From NCBI GenBank assembly GCA_003243195.1, contig QFQI01000002.1, forward strand, positions 186,001 to 250,000: 64,000 nucleotides of DNA, written 5' to 3'. This document shows, piece by piece, positions 17,528-27,800 of this stretch (position 1 is its first letter; the number at the start of each line of letters is the position of its first letter). The notes under the pieces are model-generated. The model did not search any database and was not told the origin of the DNA. It was given only the letters and a program-made list of their open reading frames with translations. A program made the translations under genes and the position numbers. This DNA comes from Sphingomonas taxi (GTDB taxonomy: Bacteria > Pseudomonadota > Alphaproteobacteria > Sphingomonadales > Sphingomonadaceae).

Positions 17528-18847
17528 TTACGAATAGATCGGGAACCGAGCGCACAAGGCGCGCACACGTTCCCGCACATTCGCCTCCACCGCCGCATCG
17601 CCGGCCTCGCCCTTCGCGCGCAGGCCGTCCAGCACGTCGGCGACCATGTTGCCGATCTCCCGGAACTCGCCCACGCCGAAGCCGCGCGTGGTGCCGGCGG
17701 GCGAGCCGACGCGGATGCCGCTGGTCTTCACCGGCGGCAGCGGATCGTTGGGGATGCCGTTCTTGTTGCAGGTGATGCCGGCGCGCTCCAGCGCCTCGTC
17801 CGCGTCGCGGCCGGTGATGCCCAGCGGGGTCAGGTCGACCAGCGCCAGGTGCGTATCGGTGCCGCCCGACACCAGATCCGCGCCGCGCTCCTTCAGCGTC
17901 GCGGCCAGCACCTTGGCATTCTCCACCACGGCGGCGGCATAGCTCCTGAAATCGGGGCGCAGCGCCTCGCCGAACGCCACCGCCTTCGCCGCGACGACAT
18001 GCATCAGCGGCCCGCCCTGCAGGCCGGGAAACACCGCCGAGTTGATCTTCTTCGCGATCGCCTCGTCGTCGGTCAGCACCATGCCGCCACGAGGGCCGCG
18101 CAGCGTCTTGTGGGTGGTGGTGGTAACGACATGCGCGTGGCCGAACGGCGTGGGGTGCACACCGCCCGCGACCAGACCCGCGAAATGCGCCATGTCGACC
18201 ATGAAGAACGCCCCCACCTTGTCGGCGATGGCGCGGAAGCGCGCGAAGTCGATGTGGCGCGGATATGCCGAACCGCCGGCGATGATGATCGTCGGCTTCG
18301 TCTCCACCGCCTGCTTCTCGACCGCGTCATAGTCGATCAGGTGCGTGTCGGGGGTGACGCCATATTGGACCGCGTTGAACCACTTGCCGCTCATCGCCGC
18401 GCGCGCGCCATGGGTCAGGTGACCGCCGGCGTCGAGGCTCAGCCCCATGATCGTGTCGCCCGGCCTGGCCAGCGCCAGCATCACCGCGCCATTCGCCTGC
18501 GCGCCCGAATGCGGCTGCACGTTGGCGAAGCCGCAGCCGAACAACTGCTTCGCACGGTCGATCGCGAGCTGCTCCACCTCGTCCGACGGGTGACAGCCCT
18601 GATAGTAGCGCTTGCCCGGATAGCCTTCGGCGTATTTGTTGGTGAAGACCGATCCCTGCGCCTCCAGCACCGCGCGACTGACGATATTCTCGGACGCGAT
18701 CAGCTCGATCTGCGTCTGCTCGCGTGTCAGCTCATGCTCGACCCCCGCGAACACCGCCGCATCGGCATCGGCCAGTCCGCGGGTGAAGAAACCATCCGGC
18801 TGGACGCCGGAGGACGCCGGGGAAATGGATGCTGGGTTGGTGCTCAT
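17528..18847 (-). CDS. glyA: Serine hydroxymethyltransferase
   Basis: A 439-residue PLP enzyme that converts serine and tetrahydrofolate to glycine and 5,10-methylene-tetrahydrofolate. Motifs are IELIASENIVSRAVLEAQGS, YAEGYPGKRYYQGC, the PLP-lysine segment VVTTTTHKTLRGPRGG, and the C-terminal TSGIRVGSPAGTTRGFG. The N-terminus carries an extra stretch of about 20 residues. ATG 18847 has AAGGAGT upstream and overlaps the rpiB stop (ATGA). It is the second gene of the rpiB-glyA-small membrane protein-nrdR operon. Confidence 0.97.
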   Translation of the reverse strand: MSTNPASISPASSGVQPDGFFTRGLADADAAVFAGVEHELTREQTQIELIASENIVSRAVLEAQGSVFTNKYAEGYPGKRYYQGCHPSDEVEQLAIDRAKQLFGCGFANVQPHSGAQANGAVMLALARPGDTIMGLSLDAGGHLTHGARAAMSGKWFNAVQYGVTPDTHLIDYDAVEKQAVETKPTIIIAGGSAYPRHIDFARFRAIADKVGAFFMVDMAHFAGLVAGGVHPTPFGHAHVVTTTTHKTLRGPRGGMVLTDDEAIAKKINSAVFPGLQGGPLMHVVAAKAVAFGEALRPDFRSYAAAVVENAKVLAATLKERGADLVSGGTDTHLALVDLTPLGITGRDADEALERAGITCNKNGIPNDPLPPVKTSGIRVGSPAGTTRGFGVGEFREIGNMVADVLDGLRAKGEAGDAAVEANVRERVRALCARFPIYS

Positions 18848-19278
18848 GCGGACTCCTTGAGCATGTCGACGCGGGCGGCATGGCGGCCGCCCAGGAAATC
18901 GGTGGACAGGAAGGCACGGACGCAGGCCCGCGCCATCTCGACGCCGACCAGCCGCGCGCCGAGCGCGATGGCGTTGGCGTCGTTGTGGCTGCGCGCCAGT
19001 GCGGCGGACAGCGGCTCCGACACCAGCGCGCAGCGCACCGCCGGATGGCGGTTCGCCGCGATCATGATGCCGATCCCGGAGCCGCACAGCGCGATGCCGC
19101 GCTCCGCCGCGCCCGACGCCACCGCCTCGGCGAGCTTGCGCCCGTAGTCGGGATAGTCGACGCTGGCGGTGCCGTGCGTGCCCAGGTCGAGCAGGTCATG
19201 CCCCTCCTCCGTCAGCCAGTCGCGCAGGTCGTCGCGCAACGAGACGGCGGCGTGGTCGCAGGCGATGGCGATGCGCAA
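18844..19278 (-). CDS. rpiB: Ribose 5-phosphate isomerase B
   Basis: A 144-residue RpiB/LacA-type isomerase of the pentose phosphate pathway. Visible are IAIACDHAAVSLRDDL with the substrate-binding CDHA, GTASVDYPDYG, and the catalytic GIALCGSGIGIMIAANRHP with the active Cys. TTG 19278 is chosen as the start because it gives the typical N-terminus; the frame runs on upstream but the added residues are not family-like, and the divergent lipoprotein gene begins at 19380. The stop overlaps glyA. No alternative function is likely, though LacA-type substrates cannot be excluded. Confidence 0.9.
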   Translation of the reverse strand: MRIAIACDHAAVSLRDDLRDWLTEEGHDLLDLGTHGTASVDYPDYGRKLAEAVASGAAERGIALCGSGIGIMIAANRHPAVRCALVSEPLSAALARSHNDANAIALGARLVGVEMARACVRAFLSTDFLGGRHAARVDMLKESA

Positions 19279-19379
19279 GGGTCGATTCCCGAAAGATGAA
19301 GGACGCCGACGCCCTCTAGCCGCGACCGCGCGCGAACGCCACCCGGAACGCTCGCCCGACGTCGCCGGTTGACAGCGGG

Positions 19380-19829
19380 ATGACGACACGCCTCCTCCTG
19401 CTGGCCGCGCCGTTCGCGCTCGCCGCCTGCGGCCAGCCCGCGACACCCGCCCCGACCCCGGCGCCGACCCCGTCGGAGCGGATCGCCCCGGTCGCCGAAC
19501 CGCGCGGGCCGGGACCGCAGGAGACCGCCCCCGCCGCGACCGGAGCCGCGACCGCGCGCGATTATCTCGGCCGCTGGATCGGCGTGGAGGGAATGTTCCT
19601 GAACGTCACCCCCGGCACGGACGGCGGCGTGATGCTGGACATGCAATGGGATCTCGACCACCGCGGCACCTTCCCCGGCCGCGTGACGGCGCAGGGGCTG
19701 GGCTTCACGCGCGGCGGTGTCGCCGAGGTCGCGGTGCGCGGAAGCGGCGACCGGACGGGACTGAAATGGCTGGCGGGGAAGACGGACTGCCTGATCGTGA
19801 AGCCCGGCGAGGGCTATTGCCGCGCGTGA
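19380..19829 (+). CDS. Putative lipoprotein, function unknown
   Basis: A 149-residue secreted lipoprotein. The first 17 residues form a signal peptide with lipobox LAAC (Cys at about residue 17), followed by a Pro/Thr/Ala-rich linker of 40 residues and a compact domain of about 90 residues containing DYLGRWIGVEG and ending with two cysteines (TDCLIV, EGYCRA) that could form a disulfide. This looks like a small beta-barrel, periplasmic or outer-membrane anchored. It is divergent from rpiB. I recognise no family. Confidence 0.75.
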   Translation: MTTRLLLLAAPFALAACGQPATPAPTPAPTPSERIAPVAEPRGPGPQETAPAATGAATARDYLGRWIGVEGMFLNVTPGTDGGVMLDMQWDLDHRGTFPGRVTAQGLGFTRGGVAEVAVRGSGDRTGLKWLAGKTDCLIVKPGEGYCRA

Positions 19830-19857
19830 AGCGCGCCCACGACGCGGCCTTTGTCCG

Positions 19858-20085
19858 TCAGCGCGACAGAAGCGTCGCCAGCGCCGCCGTGGCGCGGCCT
19901 ACCCCGGCGATCGCCAGATCGAGCGGCGGCGCCCAGTCGGCCTGGACATGAGTCGCCAACCGCTCGTCCACCGAGATCGAGATGCCACGGAGCACCGGCG
20001 CCTCCCGTCCCGCGGCGAACAACGACAGCGCCCCGAGCGCGACGATCACGATACGACGGCGGGCATAGTCGGGCGGCTGGTGCAT
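19858..20085 (-). CDS. Possible small membrane-anchored protein
   Basis: A 75-residue frame from ATG 20085, with GAGGGA upstream, holding one hydrophobic segment (about residues 12-25, IVIVALGALSLFAAG) after a basic RRR, then a mixed region with TM-like character toward the C-terminus. It lies between the lipoprotein gene (convergent) and the diguanylate cyclase gene (same strand, upstream). Coding status is likely but unproved; no homology is known to me. Confidence 0.5.
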   Translation of the reverse strand: MHQPPDYARRRIVIVALGALSLFAAGREAPVLRGISISVDERLATHVQADWAPPLDLAIAGVGRATAALATLLSR

Positions 20086-20179
20086 GCGGCGTCTCCCTCG
20101 CCGCACGGCATAGCAGAAGCGCGCGGGTCGCAAAAGCGGCCCCGCACCTTCGGGAAAGCCGGGCTGGCCCGCAGGTGAT

Positions 20180-21841
20180 CTAGGCCGCCGCCGCCCAACG
20201 CGCGCGGTCGCGCCCGGCGTGCTTGGCGGCGTAGAGCGCCTCGTCGGCGCGCCGATACAGGCGCTTCCACTCCGGCTCGTCGAGGATCGTGCCGCAACTG
20301 GTGCCGAGCGAGGCGGTGACGGTCAGGTCGTAGGGCATGTGCGCCGCGCGGATCCGCGCCAGGATGGCGTCGGGTAATTCGAGCGCGTCGGCGGGGGCGA
20401 GGATCGCGAATTCCTCGCCGCCGATTCGCGCCACCAGCGCGCCCGTCGGCACAGCATCGCGCAGCGCGTCGGCGAACACGCGCAGCACCTGATCGCCGCC
20501 GTCATGCCCCAGCGTGTCGTTGACCTGCTTGAAATGGTCGATATCGACCAGCACCAGCAGGTGCGGTTCGCCGCGACCGATCGCCTCGCGCAGGAAGCTG
20601 CGCCGGTTCATCAACCCGGTCAGCGGGTCGCTGTCCGCCAGCAGCCGTGCGAGCATCTCCTGCTCGCGCGCGGCGTCGCGCTCCTCGCCCAGCGCCTTGA
20701 TCCGCCATGCGATCGCCAGCGCGCTGAAGCTCGCCTCCATCGCCATCGCGATCAGCGTCGAATTGTCGATCCAGAAGTTCCACGCCAGCACGTTCAGCGC
20801 ATGGCCGACGCGTCCGCTCGCCAGCAGCAGCGGCACGGCCCATGCCATCGCAAAGGCGCGCGCGTAGCGATCGTCGGTGCGCCAGCCGCGCCACAACAGC
20901 GGCACCGCCAGCGCCAGCGCGGCCAGGAACGCCAGCGACAGCAGGCGGTCGAGCAGCAGCGCCCGCCACGGCATGAGCAGCGCATAGGCACCGGCCACCA
21001 CGATCAGCACCGTGATCGCCGCGCCCATCGCGGGCCGCATCCAGCCCCCAACCACCTGCGGCGCGAAGAAGCGGCGCGCGAAGATCAGCGCGCTCGACAA
21101 GGTGAGCGCCAGCAACAGCACGTTGAGCCGCAGCCGCAGGTTGTTGTCCATGCCGGTCAACTGCCCCAGCAGCCCGGTCGCGCTGCCGGCATAGGCCATC
21201 AGGAACACCACCATCGCGCAATAGGGCGGGTGGAAACGCTGGCGCAGCGCGGCGCCCAGTGCGGCATTGAACCCCAGCAGCGCGACGCACAGGCCCGCGA
21301 AGGCGGCGTAGAAGGCCACCAGCCGCACCTCCAGCCGCTTCGACTCAGCCGCGGTCAGGACATGCGGGTTGAGCACGATGCCGCGAATGTTCGCCGCGCC
21401 GCGAACATGCCACAGCAACCGCGTCGCCGGCACGTCCGCCGCCGGGATCGGCAGTTCGAAGAAGGCACCCACCTTCAGCTGCCGCCACGCATCCGCGCTG
21501 GTGAAGCCACGGGCGCGGATCGTGCCATCGGCATACCGCACGTACAGCGTCACGCCATCCTGCCACACGCTGCCCGAGCGGACCAGCGCGCCCGGCCCCA
21601 GCGCCGGAAGCGGCCGCGACATCACCCAGAAGTCGCCCGATCCCGCGTCGCGCTGCTCCTTGCCGCAGATGAAGCCGCGCGGATCGGCGAACACCGCGGC
21701 CGCGCGTTCACCGCTCGCCGCCGGGCGAAAGCAGGTCTGCAACGGCGTGTCCGCCTCCGCCCGGGCCGCCGGCATCAGCCAGATCGCCAGAACGCATGCG
21801 GCGAGCACCGCCGTGACACGGCTGATGATCCATCCGGACAT
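20180..21841 (-). CDS. Membrane diguanylate cyclase with 7TM-DISM-like sensor
   Basis: A 553-residue protein. It opens with a signal peptide ending around AARA, then a periplasmic domain of about 140 residues, seven hydrophobic segments (about 175-375), a coiled linker (GEERDAAREQEMLARLL) and a GGDEF domain (about 390-545). The signature RIGGEEFAIL is the active GGEEF form, with SDPLTGLMNRRSF and DIDHFKQVNDTLGHDGG as substrate-binding motifs; no RxxD inhibitory site is clear. It should make c-di-GMP in response to a periplasmic signal. Architecture is that of the 7TMR-DISM class. An A/T-rich patch precedes the gene at 21851-21880. Confidence 0.9.
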   Translation of the reverse strand: MSGWIISRVTAVLAACVLAIWLMPAARAEADTPLQTCFRPAASGERAAAVFADPRGFICGKEQRDAGSGDFWVMSRPLPALGPGALVRSGSVWQDGVTLYVRYADGTIRARGFTSADAWRQLKVGAFFELPIPAADVPATRLLWHVRGAANIRGIVLNPHVLTAAESKRLEVRLVAFYAAFAGLCVALLGFNAALGAALRQRFHPPYCAMVVFLMAYAGSATGLLGQLTGMDNNLRLRLNVLLLALTLSSALIFARRFFAPQVVGGWMRPAMGAAITVLIVVAGAYALLMPWRALLLDRLLSLAFLAALALAVPLLWRGWRTDDRYARAFAMAWAVPLLLASGRVGHALNVLAWNFWIDNSTLIAMAMEASFSALAIAWRIKALGEERDAAREQEMLARLLADSDPLTGLMNRRSFLREAIGRGEPHLLVLVDIDHFKQVNDTLGHDGGDQVLRVFADALRDAVPTGALVARIGGEEFAILAPADALELPDAILARIRAAHMPYDLTVTASLGTSCGTILDEPEWKRLYRRADEALYAAKHAGRDRARWAAAA

Positions 21842-22140
21842 CCGGGAAACCTAAAAGAAAAAAGGCAAACGAAAGGTTAACGCGACGGAGAATGATGCGA
21901 CGATCGCGCGTGCGGCCACGGCGCGACGCACGTGTCGGAGAAAGGACGGCGCGGGAGAAAAAGGGTGGCGCGGGAGAAGATGCGCACCGACCGGCCGGCA
22001 GGATCGGACCGGCTCGCCATCCGTGCCGCTGCGCTCGCGGCGAACCGGGACGCTTTGGCGCCGAGCGGCTCCGCGCGGCAAAGGTCCGGCGGCGACCGCC
22101 GGACGCTCCGCGAGCGACATCGCGGCGTGCCCGCAAGCGA
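21842..22140. other. Gene-free stretch between the cyclase and clpA
   Basis: No supported gene. It holds an A/T-rich patch (21851-21880) likely to be part of the cyclase promoter, and a perfect 9-base hairpin at 22084-22104 (GTCCGGCGG, 3-base loop, CCGCCGGAC). The rest is G/C-rich without a consistent coding frame. Confidence 0.5.
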
Positions 22141-22168
22141 CCGCGCCGGGCGTCACCACCCGGCGCGG
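22141..22168 (-). terminator. Hairpin terminator of clpA
   Basis: CCGCGCCGGG (22141-22150) pairs exactly with CCCGGCGCGG (22159-22168) around an eight-base loop, eight bases after the clpA stop codon. It lacks a T-run, as is common in high-GC genomes. Confidence 0.5.
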
Positions 22169-22176
22169 CGCGTGGT

Positions 22177-24501
22177 TCAGTCGGCCGCGGCGGGGGCCGC
22201 CTTGCCCTTCTTCTTGCCCGGCTTCCTCGGTGCGGCCCCTTCGATCGCGAAGGTCAGCGCGCCGTCCTTCAGGTGCACCGTCACCTCGCCGCCATGGACC
22301 AGCTTGCCGAACAGCAGCTCCTCGGCGAGCGGCTGCTTGATCTTCTCCTGGATCAGCCGGCCCATCGGCCTTGCGCCATAGAGCTTGTCATAGCCCTTCT
22401 CGGTCAGCCACGTCTTCGCCTCGTCATCCAGCTTGATGTGCACATCGCGATCGGCGAGTTGCAGTTCGAGCTGGAGGATGAACTTGTCGACGACGCGCGC
22501 CACCACTTCCGGCGGCAGGTAGCCGAACGGCACGATCGCATCCAGCCGGTTGCGGAACTCCGGCGTGAACATCTTCTGCACCGCCTGCTCGTCCTCGCCC
22601 TCGCGGGTCAGCGTGCCGAAACCGAGCGTCTCGCGCGCCATGTCGGACGCGCCGGCATTGGTCGTCATGATGAGGATGACGTTGCGGAAATCGACCGTCT
22701 TGCCGTGCTGGTCGGTCAGGCGGCCGTTGTCCATCACCTGCAACAGGATGTTGAACAGGTCGGGATGCGCCTTTTCGATCTCGTCGAGCAACAGCACGCA
22801 ATGCGGGTTCTGGTCGACCGCGTCAGTCAGCAATCCGCCCTGGTCGAAGCCGACATAGCCCGGCGGCGCACCGATCAGCCGGCTCACCGAATGCCGTTCC
22901 ATATATTCGCTCATGTCGAAACGCTGGAGCGGGATGCCCAGGATCGCCGACAGTTGCTTGGCGACCTCGGTCTTGCCCACGCCGGTCGGGCCGGTGAACA
23001 GGTAATTGCCGATCGGCTTCTCCGGTTCGCGCAGGCCCGCGCGCGCCAGCTTGATCGCCGAGGACAGTTTCTCGATCGCGGCATTCTGGCCGAAGACGAC
23101 GCGCTTCAGGTCGGTCTCCAGCGTTTCGAGCTGCTTCTTGTCGTCGGTCGACACGCTCTTCGGCGGGATGCGCGCCATCGTCGCGATCACCGCCTCGATC
23201 TCGCGCGCGGTGATCGTCTTCTTGCGCTTGTTGGCGGGTACCAGCATCTGCATCGCGCCGACCTCGTCGATCACGTCGATCGCCTTGTCGGGCAGCTTGC
23301 GATCGTTGATGTAGCGCGCAGACAGTTCCACCGCCGACTTGATCGCGTCCGGCGTGTATTTGACCGAGTGATGCTCCTCGAACGCGGAGCGCAGCCCGGC
23401 GAGGATCTTGATCGTGTCCTCGATCGTCGGCTCGTTGACGTCGATCTTCTGGAACCGGCGCAGCAGCGCGCGATCCTTCTCGAAATGGTTGCGGAACTCC
23501 TTGTAGGTGGTCGAGCCGATGCAGCGGATCGTGCCGCCCGACAGCGCGGGCTTCAACAGGTTCGACGCGTCCATCGCGCCGCCGCTGGTCGCGCCGGCGC
23601 CGATCACGGTGTGGATCTCGTCGATGAACAGCACCGCGTCGGGCAGCTTCTCCAGCTCGTTCACGACCGCCTTCAGCCGCTCCTCGAAATCGCCGCGATA
23701 GCGCGTGCCGGCGAGCAGCGCGCCCATGTCGAGCGAGTAGATGACGGCGGGCTTCAGCACGTCGGGGACATCGCCCTCGACGATCTTGCGGGCCAGCCCC
23801 TCGGCGATCGCGGTCTTCCCCACGCCGGGATCGCCGACGTACAGCGGGTTGTTCTTCGAGCGCCGGCACAGGATCTGGATCGTGCGATCGACCTCCGCCG
23901 ACCGGCCGATCAGCGGATCGACCTTGCCGATCTTCGCCTTCTCGTTCAGGTCGACGGTGAATTGCTTGAGCGCGCTCTCGCCCTTCTTGCCGGGCGCCTC
24001 GGCCTTTTCCTTCTTCTCCTCCTCGGCCGCGCCCTTCACGCTGATCGCCTCCGGGGTCGCCGCCCCCTTGCCGACGCCGTGGCTGATGAAGCTGACCGCA
24101 TCCAGCCGGCTCATGTCCTGTTGTTGCAGGAAATAGACCGCATAGGATTCGCGTTCGGAAAACAGCGCGACCAGCACGTTGGCGCCGGTCACCTCGTCGC
24201 GGCCCGACGACTGGACGTGCAGGATCGCGCGCTGCACGACGCGCTGGAACCCGCTGGTGGGCGAGGGATCGGTCGCGGCATCGACCTTCAGCGCGCCCAG
24301 TTCGGTGTCGAGGTAATGCGCGACGGTGGTCTTCAGCTCGCCCAGGTCGACGCCGCACGCGGCCATGACCTGCGCGGCATGTTCGTCGTCGAGAAGCGCG
24401 AGCAGCAGATGTTCGAGCGTCGCATATTCGTGGCGGCGCGACGACGCGGCCTCGAGCGCCTTGTGCAGCGTGGTCTCGAGGGCGCTGGCAAATGACGGCA
24501 T
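22177..24501 (-). CDS. clpA: ATP-dependent Clp protease ATP-binding subunit
   Basis: A 774-residue AAA+ unfoldase that feeds substrates to ClpP. N-terminal Clp-N repeats (EYATLEHLLLALLDD, SGFQRVVQRAILHVQSSG) precede two AAA+ modules with Walker A GDPGVGKT and GPTGVGKT, an arginine finger and sensor regions in each. The linker is short and lacks the coiled-coil M domain of ClpB, which identifies ClpA. The C-terminus is Lys-rich. ATG 24501 has GGAG just upstream; earlier in-frame codons have none. clpS is not the immediate neighbour, unlike in enterics. Confidence 0.96.
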   Translation of the reverse strand: MPSFASALETTLHKALEAASSRRHEYATLEHLLLALLDDEHAAQVMAACGVDLGELKTTVAHYLDTELGALKVDAATDPSPTSGFQRVVQRAILHVQSSGRDEVTGANVLVALFSERESYAVYFLQQQDMSRLDAVSFISHGVGKGAATPEAISVKGAAEEEKKEKAEAPGKKGESALKQFTVDLNEKAKIGKVDPLIGRSAEVDRTIQILCRRSKNNPLYVGDPGVGKTAIAEGLARKIVEGDVPDVLKPAVIYSLDMGALLAGTRYRGDFEERLKAVVNELEKLPDAVLFIDEIHTVIGAGATSGGAMDASNLLKPALSGGTIRCIGSTTYKEFRNHFEKDRALLRRFQKIDVNEPTIEDTIKILAGLRSAFEEHHSVKYTPDAIKSAVELSARYINDRKLPDKAIDVIDEVGAMQMLVPANKRKKTITAREIEAVIATMARIPPKSVSTDDKKQLETLETDLKRVVFGQNAAIEKLSSAIKLARAGLREPEKPIGNYLFTGPTGVGKTEVAKQLSAILGIPLQRFDMSEYMERHSVSRLIGAPPGYVGFDQGGLLTDAVDQNPHCVLLLDEIEKAHPDLFNILLQVMDNGRLTDQHGKTVDFRNVILIMTTNAGASDMARETLGFGTLTREGEDEQAVQKMFTPEFRNRLDAIVPFGYLPPEVVARVVDKFILQLELQLADRDVHIKLDDEAKTWLTEKGYDKLYGARPMGRLIQEKIKQPLAEELLFGKLVHGGEVTVHLKDGALTFAIEGAAPRKPGKKKGKAAPAAAD

Positions 24502-24627
24502 CAGGTTACTCCTTGCAGGCCGCGTGAAGCCACGCGACCCCTTGCCACGAATGTCGTGATCCCGACGCGCCGCATCAAGCACCACCCCCGCCGGAAGCGA
24601 ATCGCCGCCCGCCGGGAGCGCCGGCGG

Positions 24628-24825
24628 TCACGTCCGGAATAGCGCGTCGGCGCTGGCGCGGTGGTTGACGGCACCGGCGATCCTGCGGCGGATGCGCGCG
24701 ATCTCACCCTCCAGCGCGGTGGCGCGCGCCTCCAGCTCGGCGACGGACAGGCGATCGAGATCCTCGCGCAGCAGCGCGGTCAGCGGATCGTCGGGCCGCG
24801 GCCCACGGATGTCGTCCAGGTCCAC
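24628..24825 (-). CDS. DUF1192-family small protein
   Basis: A 65-residue protein that I recognise as DUF1192 from PDDPLTALLREDLDRLSVAEL, a coiled-coil (ALEGEIARIRRRI) and the terminal AVNHRASADALFR. This family is restricted to alphaproteobacteria and has no known role. The frame also opens at a TTG at 24867, but GTG 24825 gives the normal family N-terminus (MDLDDI). It lies upstream of clpA on the same strand, 126 bases apart, and is divergent from the hybrid kinase. Confidence 0.85.
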   Translation of the reverse strand: MDLDDIRGPRPDDPLTALLREDLDRLSVAELEARATALEGEIARIRRRIAGAVNHRASADALFRT

Positions 24826-24898
24826 CCGCACATCGTCAACGCCCCGCGACGCGGAGTCAATAACCAAGCCCCTGTCGCCGGAGCGCCGAGCAGCCTAA

Positions 24899-27800
24899 AT
24901 GAAGAAAGACGTGGCGCACCCTCTTGCTGGTGACATGACCCAGATGAACGATACCGAGAAGCGACGGCTGGCGGCGTTGGCCCGTTACGACATACTGGAC
25001 ACGCCGCGCGAAGCCTCCTTCGACGAGATCGCGGTGTTCGCCGCCCGGCTGTGCGATGCGCCGATCGCCGTCGTCAACCTGATCGGTGATGGGCGCCAGT
25101 TCTTCAAGGCCGAGGTCGGCCTGGGCGTGCGCGAGACGCCGCTCGGCACGTCGTTCTGCGCAAAGGCGATCCTGGAGGAGGACTTCCTGCTCGTTCCCGA
25201 CGCGACGAAGGACGCGCGGTTCGACGGCAACCCGCTGGTCGTCGGCGAACCGGGCATCCGGTTCTACGCGGGCGCGCTCCTGAAGACCGCCGAGAACCTG
25301 CCGCTCGGCACGCTCTGCGTGCTCGACTATCGACCGCGGCACCTGACGGATCTCCAGCAGGACGGGCTGCGCGTCCTGGCGCGACAGGTCATGGCGCAAC
25401 TGGAGTTGCGTCGCGCGGTCGCCGAGAGTGATCGACGCCGCCACGCCGCGACCGCCAGCGAACAGCGCCTCCGGCTCGTGCTCGACAGCGCGCGGGACTA
25501 TGCGATCGTCACCACCGACGCCGCGCGCCGGATCACCAGCTGGTCCGCGGGCGCGCACGACGCGCTCGGATGGTCGGAGCAGCAGGCGACCGGTCGACCG
25601 ATCGACGACATCTTCCTGCCGGACGATCGCGACACCGCCGCCCCCGCCCCTGACGGGGACGCCGGCGCGGCGCCGGCACCGGACGTGCGATGGTATGTCC
25701 GCGCGGACGGATCGCGCGTGTTCATGCACGGCTCCACGCACCCGATCGTCGGAAGCGGCGGGGAGGCGGTGGGCTTCCTCAGGATCGCGCGCGACGAAAC
25801 GAGGCGCTGGGAACAGGCACAGGAGCTTGCCCGCACCCGCGCGGAGCTTGTCGACAGCGAGGCGCGCTTCCGCAACATGGCGGACGATGCGCCCATCATC
25901 ATGTGGGTGACCGACGCAGAGGGCTCGTGCACCTACCTTAACCGGCGATGGTATGAATTCACCGGACAGGACGCGGTGGACGCGCTCGGGTTCGGCTGGA
26001 GCAAGGCGACGCATCCGGACGATCGGAAGATGGCGGAAACGACGTTCGGCGCCGCGGTCGCGGCGCAGGGCGCGTACCGGATCGAATGCCGCCTGCGCCG
26101 CGCCGACGGCGTCTATCGTTGGGTGATCTCCGCCGCCGCGCCGCGCCATGCCGAGGACGGGCGCTTCCTGGGCCATGTCGGCTCCGTGATCGACATCGAC
26201 GAGCGGCGCGAGGCCGAGGACGCGCTGCGCCGCGCGAACGACCTGCTCGCCGCGGTGATGGAGTCGGTGCCCGGCGTGATCTACGCCAAGGATCGCGACG
26301 GGCGGATGCTGGCCGCCAACCGCGGTACCACCGAACTGGTGGGCAAGCCGCTATCCGCGATCATCGGGCGCACCGATCGCGAGTTCCTGGACGATCCCGC
26401 CCAGTCCGCCGCCGTGATGGCGAACGACCGCCGGATCATGGCGGAGAACCGCACGGAGGTGATCGAGGAGGACGTGAGCCTGCCGGACGGCACGGCGGCG
26501 ACATGGCTGTCCACCAAGTCACCGTTCCGCGACGCGGGGGGCGCGGTCGTCGGGCTGGTCGGTTCGTCGATCGACATCAGCGAGCGGAAACGCTCCGAGG
26601 AGCGGCTGCGCCACAGCGAGGCGCAGTTCCGGCTGATGGCCGACGCCGTTCCCCAGATCGTGTGGATCGCCGACGCGCAGGGGCGGATGGAGTTCTTCAA
26701 CAAGCAATGGGCGGACTATGTGGGCGTGTCCGACTTCCCGGCGACCGTCGACGAGGTGGTGGACCGCTATGTCCATCCCGACGATCGCACCCGCACCATC
26801 ACCGCCTTCGAGACGGGGCGGCAATCGGCCGACGTCCTGCAGGTCGAACACCGCGTCCGCCGCGCGGATGGCACCTACCGCTGGTTCCTGGTCCGTGCCG
26901 ACCCGCATCGCGACGAGCGGACGGGCGAGATCCTCCGCTGGTTCGGTGCCTCGACCGACCTCCAGGACCGCAAGACGGCGGAGGAGGCGCTGCTGGCGCT
27001 CAACGACACGCTGGAGCGACGGGTGGAGGCGGCGATCGCCGACCGCGATCGCACGTGGAACAATGCGCGCGACCTGCTGCTCGTCCTGGGGACCGACGGA
27101 ACCTTTCGCGCGGTCAATCCGGCCTGGACGCAGGCGCTGGGCTGGTCGCCGGACGAACTGGTCGGACGCTCGTTCCTGGATTTCATCCATCCGAACGACC
27201 ATCCGTCGAGCGAGTGCGCCCTCGCCACCGCCGCCACGCGCGAGCTTCCGGTCTACGAGAACCGCTATCGCCACAAGGACGGCAGCTTCCGCTGGATCTC
27301 GTGGGTCGCGGCGCCGGAGGACGGCCTGATCTACGCCTCGGGCCGCGACGTGACCGCTGACAAGGAGCGCGAACGCGAACTGGAACAGGCGCAGGAGCAG
27401 CTCCGCCAGGCGCAGAAGATGGAGGCGGTCGGCCAGTTGACCGGCGGCATCGCGCACGATTTCAACAACCTGCTGACCGGCGTGATCGGGTCGCTCGACA
27501 TGATGCAGCGGCAGATCGCCAAGGGTGTCACCGACAAGGTCGATCGCTATGCGAACGCGGCGATGGCCTCCGCCAACCGCGCGGCGGCGCTGACGCACCG
27601 CCTGCTGGCCTTTTCGCGCCGGCAACCGCTCGATCCGAGGCCGGTCGACGCCAACCGGCTGGTCGGCGGCATGGAGGAACTGCTGCGGCGCACGATCGGC
27701 GAATCGGTGCGTCTGGAGATGGTGACGCCCGGCGGGCTGTGGCAGACGCTGTGCGACCCGCACCAGCTCGAAAGCGCGATCCTCAATCTCGCGATCAACG

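Noticed and set aside
22084..22104. Perfect 9-base hairpin below clpA
   Set aside because: It lies about 40 bases beyond the likelier clpA terminator and has a 3-base loop and no T-run; recorded only as part of the gene-free stretch.
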